From Saccoglossus kowalevskii (Eukaryota > Hemichordata > Enteropneusta > Harrimaniidae), in assembly GCF_000003605.2 (NCBI RefSeq), contig NW_003155754.1, positions 3,588 through 34,912 on the forward strand: a stretch of 31,325 nucleotides of DNA. The letters are read 5' to 3'. Under the pieces are notes generated by a model. The model searched no databases, was not told the DNA's origin, and was given only the letters and a program-made list of their open reading frames with translations. Made by a program: the position numbers and the translations under genes. Positions 10,601-18,424 of this stretch are shown one piece after another; the stretch's first letter is position 1, and the number at the start of each line of letters is the position of its first letter.

Positions 10601-10737
10601 TGAAGTTCACGAACGCCCAGGTGACACAAAATATGTATATACACTTCCTTACAGAACCAACGAAAGGTCCACAGGGGCAATACCAAGACCTTCAGAGTGT
10701 ACAAGAATCTCAGTATCAGTCGCTTGGCAAAATTTGA
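1400..10737 (+). CDS. Ig/FN3 receptor with ITAM-type cytoplasmic tail (5' incomplete)
   Basis: Multi-exon type I membrane receptor. Inferred exons: 1400-1684, 2124-2174, 2212-2541, 3433-3500, 3812-4082, 4556-4662, 5268-5442, 5903-6014, 8482-8692, 9040-9085, 9260-9425, 9598-9653, 9758-9854, 10174-10235 and 10655-10737 (stop TGA 10735-10737). All junctions are GT-AG and every phase matches. Domains in order: Ig-like, short Cys linker, FN3 x4, transmembrane helix, and a tail of about 105 residues with six YxxL/I motifs. There is no kinase or phosphatase domain. Phosphorylated paired YxxL motifs in known receptors recruit tandem-SH2 Syk/ZAP-70 kinases, so a signalling receptor is inferred. No exon with a signal peptide was found, so the N-terminus is missing. 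The ligand is unknown. It is related by architecture to Tie-like and type IIB RPTP-like ectodomains but is not one of those enzymes. Confidence 0.85.
2124..2174 (+). CDS. Receptor micro-exon: Cys-containing linker
   Basis: A 51-nt phase 1-1 exon inferred from the acceptor TTCAG at 2119-2123 and the donor GTAATT at 2175. It reads HVCRPKTVLNESLQPE, with one Cys and one N-glycosylation sequon (NES). It is followed by only 37 nt before the next acceptor, so the intron would be unusually short. The phase fits on both sides. Alternatively the exon could be skipped, because it is symmetrical. Confidence 0.45.
2212..2541 (+). CDS. Receptor exon: FN3 domain 1
   Basis: Encodes about 110 residues with FN3 hallmarks: LTVTW in strand B, SYKVYYRESGESDW in strands C-C', and LQWSTAYEITVTVKR (Leu-x-x-x-Thr-x-Tyr-x-h-x-V) in strands E-F. 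The domain is held in one exon with a phase-1 donor GTATGT after 2541. FN3 domains in such receptors form the rod-like ectodomain. Confidence 0.85.
3223..3341. repeat. Inverted repeat (hairpin) in receptor intron
   Basis: Arms 3223-3248 and 3316-3341 are reverse complements with three mismatches in 26. They enclose a 67-base loop that is more GC-rich than its surroundings. It may be the core of a small foldback element. No coding role is seen in the open frame that overlaps it. Confidence 0.6.
3433..4082 (+). CDS. Receptor exons: FN3 domain 2 (two exons)
   Basis: Exon 3433-3500 reads PHKPVIMSVSSPELKQLEVHVQ in two parts of one frame: strand A ending SVSSPELK, then QLEVHVQ. It joins in phase 0 to exon 3812-4082 (IPGRSDIKCKK...). 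Strand C is IDYIEVKYRKTG and the Tyr corner region is LLPYTEYEVIASLRN. The expected strand-B Trp is absent. The donor GTAAGT follows 4082. The intron splitting the domain, after strand B, is a common FN3 intron position. Confidence 0.8.
4556..5442 (+). CDS. Receptor exons: FN3 domain 3 (two exons)
   Basis: Exon 4556-4662 reads VPHEPASIDVQST, then NNIRFTWTDP (strand B with Trp) and ends NILQYR. It joins in phase 0 to exon 5268-5442, which starts LTVYPTT and contains LEELPPGTQFEISLVQV (FN3 E-F region). I chose the acceptor AAATCAG at 5267, because the nearer ATAATAG at 5251 would put a stop in frame. The split position equals that of FN3 domain 2. Confidence 0.75.
5903..8692 (+). CDS. Receptor exons: membrane-proximal FN3 with furin-like site
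   Basis: Exon 5903-6014 (GIDVSDILEEPHMTKTTATI...) joins in phase 2 to exon 8482-8692 across the largest intron of the gene, about 2.47 kb. The joined strand C reads RRYIVVVEEKRQKRKRDLEE. The second exon continues QYITASFP, ILGDGMEYNGYDNKPLTPEQ and YVIYDGFAVYT. From memory of the family, the pattern IVVEE-basic cluster ... AAEFP ... GDNxxYNGYxNxPLxPxxxYxIY is that of the last FN3 of type IIB receptor tyrosine phosphatases, where furin cleaves at the basic cluster. Cleavage here is inferred from RQKRKR. Confidence 0.75.
7857..8088. repeat. 116-bp tandem duplication in the largest receptor intron
   Basis: The sequence from 7857 (CATTTATCAGACACAACTGG) recurs from 7973 (CATTTATCAGACAAAACTGG). Similarity continues through TATTGTCTTCTCTCATGTTT and GGTTGTTTTAGTT, giving a period of 116 bases. 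The two copies have diverged modestly. No other function is visible in the intron 6015-8481. Confidence 0.75.
9040..9425 (+). CDS. Receptor exons: juxtamembrane and transmembrane helix
   Basis: The 46-nt exon 9040-9085 (VEELMLHDSQLTSFT) leads in phase 1 into exon 9260-9425. That exon carries a hydrophobic run from about MLIGSFAVGV to VIVVLLLYVI, roughly 25 residues, followed by the basic stop-transfer RRSKSHNKYKER. The orientation is therefore type I with the C-terminus in the cytoplasm. The helix has no acidic or basic residue, so it need not pair with a charged adaptor. The signalling motifs are in the same chain. Confidence 0.85.
9598..9854 (+). CDS. Receptor exons: cytoplasmic tail with overlapping ITAM motifs
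   Basis: Exon 9598-9653 is a charged spacer (DESRDDSAHARNESNEMR). Exon 9758-9854 encodes YGEI, then seven residues (QKKENDH), then YQDL, then seven residues (GDVQENN), then YEEL. YxxL/I-x6-8-YxxL/I is the ITAM consensus, so the exon holds two overlapping ITAMs sharing the middle tyrosine. A further YRNV follows, formed across the next splice (Y at 9850-9852). Acidic residues at +1 or +2 resemble substrates of Src-family kinases. Function is inferred from the motif only. Confidence 0.8.
10174..10737 (+). CDS. Receptor exons: tail end with second ITAM, and stop codon
   Basis: Exon 10174-10235 is a basic linker (NVAKYSTQTRKQNTKPIEIR). Final exon 10655-10737 encodes YQDLQSVQESQYQSL, that is YxxL-x7-YxxL, an ITAM ending five residues before the C-terminus (GKI, TGA). 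It matches the exon at 9758-9854 in the form YQDLxxVQExxYxxL, which suggests an internal exon duplication. No AATAAA polyadenylation signal stands out within about 300 bases downstream of the stop. Confidence 0.8.
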
Positions 10738-12187
10738 ATCATGAAACAAGCATGTTAGCTATAATATGAAACAGAATGAACATGTACATTATATATCGTA
10801 CTAACAAGTTACTCCCAACGACGTGTCATCATCATATATAACATTATGTGTTAGGATTACATATTATCAAATATGTAATTCTAAAAAAATATGTGTAAAG
10901 TAGGATTTTTTGATTACCAGCTTCGTTTCTCTACAGAATACTTGATAATCATTAAGCAAGATACAATATAATTTGTATTAAATTGGTGTATGCCTAGACA
11001 TATCTACCCAGGACTGGTATTAAATTATGAAAACCCAAAATAAGTCTGAACGCGCATTGAAATTCTAAGCGTCTGTATTGATATGTACTGAATCGGCCGC
11101 GGTGTATGTAAACACTCCTAATTAATAATTTGAAACACAAAATATCATTGTATTATACAATGTAAAAAAGCATTTATTTCAAACAATCAACTTTATCAAA
11201 AATGCGCATTGAATGACGTAAAAATAAATGTATTAACAATTTATTGTTGCGATAATCTCTGTTTAACATTGTTAGGGGTATGCATAGAAAAATTGATATT
11301 ATTTGAAATCCTTTTAGCGTGACAATACAAATGGCTTGATCACATGTGAATGCATATGATGATAATTTTAAAACCAAATAAAGATGAACAATAATTATAA
11401 TCGATAATTCACGCCGAAAAAAATCTACTGGTATTATATTTTGTTTGCTCGCACCCATTGTTAATTTTGTAGTTGCATTTGGTAGTTTGTGTCTGTATTT
11501 TCTTTTTTCAATATTTCTATCAGTTATTATAAAATCGTTTAATAGCACGATGTATCTTATTATATATACCCAAAACCCAAAAAAATGACTCGATATTATC
11601 CGGCTGTGTGTCAATGCTATGAATTTGAAAAGTTTCCATTTATGATGGTACATTCTGGTCAAGTTCGAAGGTGGATTCAATTTACCCTAAGGCTGTGTTA
11701 ATACATTATTCGCTGCGTGGAAGTTACTATGATTTTTCCTAAGCCCCTTAAGTGGGAAAATATATAAAGAAATATGAATATCAAGTTGGAAGCCACTCTC
11801 TTGGAATCTAAATCAATGAATATGTTTAATTGCCTGATGGCATTGTCAGGATGATGCGGATAAAAACATTAATAGACAGACGATCATCAACTGACTCCAC
11901 TGATGAAAGTGTCAGTAACCGGTGTTATATTATACTAATATCACCAAGAACACATCAAAACCAGAATACGTGATATAATACCGTAGTCCTGTAGTTTGTT
12001 TTCAATTTGGCACCAGACAATATCACTGACAAAGCAATCACAGAAGTAATGCTTTACTTCGAGAAGTAAGTTTAAGTAAGTATAATTGTAGATGATGCTG
12101 TGATTGGTGGATTTTCATTATTTTATTGTCTATATTATTTGTTTCATACAGGCCCAATAACTCTTCCCACTGATATTAGTCGTGTGC
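10738..12187. other. Stretch without a recognised gene
   Basis: Intergenic AT-rich DNA downstream of the receptor. A 168-codon open frame on the minus strand (11174-11680) has a Leu/Ile/Lys-heavy composition typical of translated AT-rich DNA and shows no domain. Confidence 0.5.
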
Positions 12188-12190
12188 AGA

Positions 12191-12337
12191 ATGTGGTCAA
12201 CTTGGCAGTCTGCTTGTGAATTTCTATGTAAAGACACTTCTAGTAATCGCACTTTTCGTAGTTGCCGGCATGGGAGTCGTCGCGATCCAAGAAGCACATT
12301 ACATTTGTACATTGTTTTTAATAATATGTGTAAATAA
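12191..12337 (+). pseudogene. Thrombospondin type-1-like fragment
   Basis: One frame reads WSTWQSACEFLCKDT, then SSNRTFRSCRHGSRRDP and later a Cys before TAA at 12335-12337. The pattern W-S-x-W-x3-C-x3-C-x6-R-T-x-R-x-C fits the N-terminal half of a thrombospondin type-1 repeat (WSxWSxC...C...RxRxC). Four Cys are present instead of six. Possible acceptors are GTGCAG at 12189 and ATTAG at 12179. No matching neighbouring exons or donor were found, so this is an isolated exon, a decayed one, or a chance match. Confidence 0.35.
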
Positions 12338-14568
12338 ATTCGTTAAAGGTAGCGAGGCTATTATTTGTGTTGACAATTACGATTTTCACTTCATTCATTA
12401 ATTGATGAAATGCACTATAAACTTTCTTATGATAAAGTCAACATAACATAGAATTCCATGTAAGTTAGTTAAAATGTAGATTTTCTGAAAAAAAAGCAAG
12501 GCAGCCTCCGTAGTGTTTGCCAAAATCAACAACACAGGTTTAATCTGTGTGTCTATAAGTTTTAAAGATTAACTCAAGACAATGCAATTTGTATTCGCCA
12601 TCATTTGCTATGTTGATATTTGTATCCATTTTATTCCATGTGAGTGCAAGCAATTAATAGGAAATGGGGTTCTTCCATATTGAGACAGCGTTCAGTCAAA
12701 AAATACTAGTTCGAAAATATTATCTTCATGATTAATTTTTCCCGCTGCCTATTACAGCATGAAAGGTTCTACATACTAGAAGTTCTAATCACACACACAC
12801 ACACGGCTGTAGATATTGAAAAGTCCCGAGAAATATGAATGTTATTGTTCTCAATCTGATATTAGACTACTATCTATAGTCATAGACATGTTAGTACGTC
12901 CATGCTATAGTAGTCTGATTCCTGAACAATTGATGTAATTTTTCAAAACTAATCGTTCTGTGAGCATCTATTGTACACATGATTGCGCTTGATCGAGCCT
13001 TGGCTTTACGTTGCCGACTGCTTGATTGTTTCCCGGCCTTAACTGAATTATTGCTGTCCGTCTGCATTTTTGGGTCTTACACTCTTTCGCCATCTCATGT
13101 AATCCATACAGTTGGTAAGTCCATGTTATCAGTAGCTATCTGACACACAATGAGTATTTACAAACACGTGAGTGGTTGGTCTCCGCACCTGTTTGTTTCG
13201 CAGATAGGCATCTGCATATGAATGTGCCAGACACAAGGTCACACAACCACTAAAAAAATCATTGATTTTGGTGTTCTCATCTGCCAATTTTATCGAATTA
13301 TAGCTCTCCCATTCCTTATTTTGTTTTTGGTTTCCATTACCCTTATACATTTGGATGCCTCTACACATGTTAAAACAGATCTTGATGTGAAAACAAATTG
13401 TTTGTGTCGATAAGCAAGCTTGAAATATTTTCTGTGACTTCATCGACGTTTTCTAGGGGTTTATGATTTTCAAAATAAGACGTCTTTAACAAAAAAATAA
13501 CGTATACTTATTGTCGTCGGATTAACACCAAATTTTCGCAGCTTTAAGACGACAATGAGAGAAACTTGGATGTATCCAGATAAACTATTTTGTTGATTAT
13601 TTACCAACGTGTTGTGGTTTTGAGTTGGGGCAATGCAACTAAAACTGAAATTAAAATTCAGCACACTACTTTTTTTAAACGCGTTTCTTGAATAAAACTG
13701 ACCAGACACATTCAATTTACTAGACAATTGAACAACTAGGAAAAGTGAAAAAAAAAACTTCTTATCACCAAGCATAAATGCAGAAAAAGTATTGTTTTAC
13801 CTCTGATTGAGTAACGCGTCGTAAAATGAAGATACGGGCATGAAAAACTCACTTTTGAAAAGCTTGAAGTCTGGCGATTCAAAAAATATAATGTTTTAGG
13901 CATTTGAGACCACCCACATTTTCAACAATTTATGTCTTTTGATGATTCATTGGAACGACGTTCAAAGAATTCTACCATCTAATAAGGTGGTTAGCCAAGC
14001 TGATTTTTTAAACGAGTTAATTACTAATTATATATGGTTGGGTGACTATCTCTACTCTAATGTTTTAACTCGACACTCGTTGAAAAATTGTACTAAAAAA
14101 ATAGTACTAAAGTGACATTATTTTGTTGTCCGTAGTACGTGTTTTCATCGTCTTGACTCTTTACTAACCATATACCCACGTTGGTGTGTAGTGGGAACCG
14201 CGTTTAGCGTTTATTGAATAATATTAGTGCCCGTCAATCTAAATGTTACATGAATTGTATAACTGGTTTGTTAAAATATTGATTATTATTGGGTGTCTTT
14301 GGTTAGAATTTGACCCGAATCTCATGAAATTTGTTGTCAGAAATGGGATAGTATAGGACTGAAAAAAACGAACGCTGTTTATTACTATATATGCAACTAC
14401 TTTGAGTTAAAATATAATGTGCATTTTGAAACGAGTTCACATAGGCCGCCGCCGATATTTAGACTAAATTAAACTTTATTTTAGCACTAAATTAGAAAGA
14501 AGAAGTATATAACCCACAACTCTCCAGTCAAACAGATCTATGCTGACGTGTCATGTCCAAACGTTATA
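12338..14568. other. Stretch without a recognised gene
   Basis: No supported gene was seen. There is a short (CA)n run near 12790-12804 and a small imperfect inverted repeat around 12853-12921 (AGACTACTAT against ATAGTAGTCT). The open frames on both strands at 13129-13775 are AT-rich and show no domain. Confidence 0.5.
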
Positions 14569-15226
14569 GCCCCGTCACACCATAACGTTTTGGTCAGCGT
14601 TCTCTGAATGTTCCAATCGTCCAATTTACGAGCGTTTTGGAACGAGGTAGACACATACAGCGTTCGATTAACGAGTGCCCCTAACATATGACTAGCGTGT
14701 TCCTAACGCACGAGGAGCGTGTAATGAGCGACCAAGTAAGATACCCCTGGAAATCATTGACGTGTGCTAACGTGTCACTAGCGCGCAACGAACGACTTTT
14801 AAACGTTAAGTGAGCGTGTTGAGCGTGTATCTAACGTTAGGTCGTTAATTTGACGTTAGTCGCACGCTTTATGTGCGCTAGGGTTACGTTCAGCGATCGT
14901 TGGCAGGTCGCTAGTGAGTTGTTCACTACAAAGAGAGCGATTGGTAACAACTAAGTAACGCTAGAGCAACGACTGACTGACGATTGTCGAACGTTAGCAA
15001 AACGATCGAAGAACATTATTTAACGTTTAACACCGTTTAAAAATAAACGTTGAAGAACGCTGGTCTCAAATGAGAACTTTTGTGCATGTTTAAAACTTTT
15101 TTTTGGATCAGCGTTCTCCGCCGATATCCGACGTTCACTAGCGTTCTCCCAGCGACTTTGGGCGACTACCAACGTTTCCTCAAACGCCAGAGAACGCTAG
15201 CCAGAACGTCATGGTGTGACTGCGCC
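14569..15226. mobile_element. CpG-rich non-autonomous DNA element with inverted ends
   Basis: The left end from 14575 (GTCACACCATAACGTTTTGG, then AGCGTTCTCTG) is nearly the reverse complement of the right end around 15183-15221 (CAGAGAACGCTAG ... AACGTCATGGTGTGAC). This gives terminal inverted repeats of about 35 bases and an element of about 660 bp. The interior is packed with ACGTT, AACG and AGCG hexamer variants, unlike the CpG-poor surroundings. No open frame for a transposase is seen, so it behaves like a MITE-type passenger. A clear target-site duplication was not resolved (left flank TATA, right flank TTTA). The superfamily cannot be named. Confidence 0.7.
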
Positions 15227-15577
15227 TTTAGTGGTATAATAGTATCACTTGTATGCCATTTCCCATTTGCCTAGTAATTTAGTATAGTTAATCGCACGAG
15301 TTAAAGGCCACAGTTTTTTGTTGCATTAACGGCTTACACAACGCATCCCCATGCATAAAACGATTAAATTGCAAGAGATTTTTAGTGACTGTTTCGGTTG
15401 TGCGTGAGATTGTGCCACTTCAAATTTGCATGAGAATGCTCTTTGAGATTCAAATTAGTAAAACTCATCTGCGTTCATCGAATACGATTGGATGTTAAGT
15501 TATATGACCAATAAGCCTTATTTGCTGAATGGTCTTTTCAAATAAACTCCACTCATTGGTCAATATTTTGAACACAT
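15227..15577. other. Spacer between the two mobile elements
   Basis: No gene or clear repeat is seen. This may include the 5' untranslated part of the Crypton-like element that follows. Confidence 0.4.
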
Positions 15578-17152
15578 TTGAATTTTCTACGTGTCAAAGC
15601 ATGGTCTTGTAATTTTGAATGCAGGCAGCGCTCAGTGATGGTCGAATGCAGTGACATTGAGAGATTTTGCTCTCAATACGACGGAAAAGAAGATTTTAAG
15701 TTAACAAAACAACAAGAACGTCAACGTTTCGGTTTACCTGTAGACAATGAACAGATGGCTGCCATTCAGAATTCGCGAGTGCCCAAAAATACGCGTAGAT
15801 GTACTAACTGGGGAGTGTCTGTGTGGGATGAATAGGGCCGAGCCAGAAATGAACGAGTCGAGAAGCACGGGGTAAGCAGTAGTGACGTGTTCACATTTGT
15901 TCCCAGATTATGCAGCGAACTTGGTGTACGTGAACTTTCATTTTGGTTGTGTCGCTTTGTTGTCGAGGCTCGTCGACATAACGGAACAGAATACCCATCT
16001 AATAGCCTGCGTGTGCTTTGTAGCGCAATTCGGAGATAATTACGTGACGAATGCAAACGATTTGACTTGTGCTTTATGGATACACATGCTCGGGAATTTA
16101 TGGAATTCTGGACGGTGTATTGAAGAGTATAGACAGACGGGGAATAGGTGTTATTAAACGTCAAGCTGAACCATACACAGATGATGATGAAAACAAATTG
16201 TGGGATAAGGTTTTTTTCCATAGAGTCTGCGACAAATTTGAGTTATGCGGTCTACTTTTATGTGTGTAAAGTGTTCGCTCTCCGAGCAGTCGATGAACAT
16301 AGTAACCTTACAGCCGAACTTGAATTTAATGGTAGACCGTGTAAAAATAATCGAGGACTGTATTACTCGCGGAAAATCCCGTATAAAAATGTGCGCCAAT
16401 ACGGTGATCCTTCCAACACACGTTGTGTTGCTCAGCTATTGAAACGTTATTTGCAATGTATTCCACCGAAAGGTTCCTTCTACCGACGTCCACTGACGTC
16501 CAGCGGAGGGCTCAAATTTTCTAAACAGAAGATTGGAGTAAATACTTTACGACAATATCAAAACAGAATGTGTGATCTGGCTGGAATAGATGGGTATCAT
16601 GATACTGGACACTCGGGTATAGCAAGTTTGTCTCAAGTGATTCTTGGGTGGGTGGGATCTTTGGATGGGTTCAAATGTGTTTGAATTTCGCCGATTGAAA
16701 ATAAACATTGTACATTGTGAAAACGTATTTCAAAAGCGATTCAAATAAATGTCGGTATATTTACTTCTCAAATCATTCTTTTCATACTTTTAGGTTACTG
16801 CGGCGACTTCTTGTAAGAAAAAGGCTTTGATGAGCAACTAATAAAAGAACGCACTGGTCACAGATTGGATGATGGGTGGAACATATAAACGAACAAGTAA
16901 CTCTCTTCAGAAAATCGTATCTGATGCTCTCCAACCTCCACTACCGAAAGCAAGTACTTCAGCCATCGTAATTGACGATTCAGATTCCGTACACAAGCCT
17001 AAGGTTGAAAGATATGAACAGCCACCGCCTGAACCAGCGACTGCAACATCACATGCAGAATTCAGAGAAATGTGTCGTTCAAATGATTGTTGTTCTAAAC
17101 AAATTAAAATTAAGATCCAGGACGGAAACAAATGTATCAATATTGAATTGTA
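15578..17152 (+). mobile_element. Decayed Crypton-type tyrosine recombinase
   Basis: Three frames carry consecutive parts of one protein of the Crypton/DUF3504 class (relatives: KIAA1958, ZMYM2, QRICH1). Part 1 (15578-16108) has NSRVPKNTRRCTNWGVSVWD and ELSFWLCRFVVEARRHNGTE, with stops at 15833 and about 16040. Part 2 (about 16105-16215) has GVLKSIDRRGIGVIKRQAEP and DDDENKLWDKVF. Part 3 (about 16220-16680) has VFALRAVDEHSNL, CVAQLLKRYLQCIPPKGSFY and RMCDLAGIDGYHDTGHSG. After an interruption come GFDEQLIKERTGHR (about 16828-16869) and, in another frame, TYKRTSNSLQKIVSDALQPP. The Arg, His-x-x-Arg and Tyr positions of a tyrosine recombinase are all visible but in different frames, so the element is dead. 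Confidence 0.8.
16625..16793 (+). other. Intron-like interruption in the Crypton relic
   Basis: Family alignment from memory expects HSG-K-VTAATS to be contiguous. Here TGHSG (about 16608-16622) is separated from VTAATS (from 16794) by about 170 bases that begin GTATAG and end CTTTTAG. The ends look like a GT-AG intron, but direct splicing does not restore the frame. It may be a decayed intron or a small insertion. Confidence 0.4.
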
Positions 17153-17255
17153 GTCTTGTGGTACTTTTTTCCATAGAAAGTATAATTAAATTAGTGCGAT
17201 TTGCACCCTCCTTGTGATTTGTGTGATTAAATGTATATACTTTGTTTAATTTGTA

Positions 17256-17375
17256 ATGCAAATTGTAAACGGTTACACTTCTATTGATATGTTAATTGTA
17301 AACGCTACACTTTTGATACAAAGTGTAGCATTTACACTTTGCATATGAATAAGTGTGACCGTTTACACTTTGCAT
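17256..17375. repeat. 120-bp imperfect palindrome built from four related motifs
   Basis: The left arm from 17256 (ATGCAAATTGTAAACGGT...) is the reverse complement, with a few mismatches, of the right arm ending at 17375 (...ACCGTTTACACTTTGCAT). The centre is at about 17316. Each arm itself repeats a motif of about 20 bp, TGCAAAGTGTAAACGNTNACAC, so four copies are present. A partial fifth lies at about 17390-17410. It starts about 100 bases after the last readable Crypton codon, so it could be part of that element's 3' end, or an independent foldback insertion. Confidence 0.75.
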
Positions 17376-17509
17376 ATTTGCGAATGCGTCGCTTTTTACA
17401 ATTTGCATATAAATTCACCCTGCTTGTTGGCGAGAACAATGATGCACGTGACCAAACGTGATATAATTGTTACTAAATGATTCTGTTATGCCACTAATTT
17501 TATTGTGTA

Positions 17510-17812
17510 TGCAGGGTGGGTTTGGATAACTAGAAATAAGCACGAAGTCATAAAATGAAGTTATGCAACTTATTGTACAAATTAAGTATGGGCCATCTTG
17601 ATTATTTCAATGTTTATCCGTTAAAGAAGATCTACAATTATCCTTTTTTTTGTACATGTGTTTTTAGTTGCTTCCTCGATGATGTATTTACAAAACAACG
17701 AATCCAATCAATTGTCTATGATTGTCTTTTTTTATGTTACTGAATTGTATTTTCTACTAAGATCCCACTCTGGGATACGGTTTCAATAAAGATTATTACT
17801 ATTATTACATAC
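17510..17812 (+). mobile_element. Probable truncated non-LTR retrotransposon 3' end
   Basis: The segment ends GATCCCACTCTGGGATACGG, then TTTCAATAAAG and a short (ATT)n tail (GATTATTACTATTATTACAT). A polyadenylation-like hexamer followed by a trinucleotide tail is characteristic of LINE (CR1/L2/Jockey-like) 3' ends in invertebrates. No reverse-transcriptase sequence is present, so it would be heavily 5' truncated. The left boundary is a guess. Confidence 0.4.
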
Positions 17813-18424
17813 GTATTTATAATAATGACCTCAATGTGTTTTGATATAGACATAAACGAAAACCTGGAATCACGCAATATGGTTTATAGATAATATCTAG
17901 CGCAATACAGAGTATATCATGTACACAAACGACCACCGTGGTCCCGTAACGGTTGAAAGCACGAGATCAACGTTGTTAGTTTCTTACCTCCCAAATAGTG
18001 TTCCATTGAGTTCACTATATCACTAATTAATGGTACCATGATGTAATCGCTAGCATTCAAAAGTATGAGAACAAAGTGAACTATTTTAAGACTACTCCAA
18101 TGATTCAATGTGGTCCTTAAAATCTTTTCAATCAAGGGATACCATGTAACAGATAAATGGGTTTAATGAGAGTTTGCCTATTTTGATATTTAGTTCAGTT
18201 CATGGCTGATTATGTATCACTGGTTACAATAGTTGGCAATGTCAGTACAACATGCCAATGACTATTATGATTGACCCATTCGTGAAGGTATATTTTTAAT
18301 AACCATTGTTGACCGTGTAAGGGTTAGTCCAACAAACTATCAACACCAAGGTAATTGTTCCATAATACAGAACAGAAATAATCCTCTTTCTAAAGACACA
18401 TATTTGACTTTGAAAAAAAATGAA
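17813..18424. other. Stretch without a supported gene; one weak minus-strand exon candidate
   Basis: On the minus strand, 18120 down to about 17990 reads a hydrophobic segment (KIVHFVLILLNASDYIMVPL) followed by SDIVNSMEHYLGG and a good donor (GGGAG then GTAAGAAACT). It could be an isolated transmembrane-type exon, but no partner exon or family was recognised. Nothing else is seen. Confidence 0.25.

Noticed and set aside
11174-11680. 168-codon minus-strand open frame
   Set aside because: Longest single frame in the window, but its composition is Ile/Leu/Lys/Asn-heavy as expected from AT-rich DNA. It shows no domain, no signal for translation and no splice partners.
12216-12401. Hydrophobic plus-strand frame resembling a signal peptide (LLVIALFVVAGMGVVAI)
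   Set aside because: It begins at GTG, not ATG, and overlaps in another frame the segment with thrombospondin-type spacing, which is the more specific pattern.
13470-13775. 101-codon minus-strand frame with a signal-peptide-like start
   Set aside because: The hydrophobic start (FFFSLFLVVQL) comes from an A-rich run in the opposite strand. The rest has no recognisable pattern or Cys framework.
15766-16221. 151-codon minus-strand frame
   Set aside because: It is antisense to the Crypton relic, whose plus-strand frames carry the family motifs.
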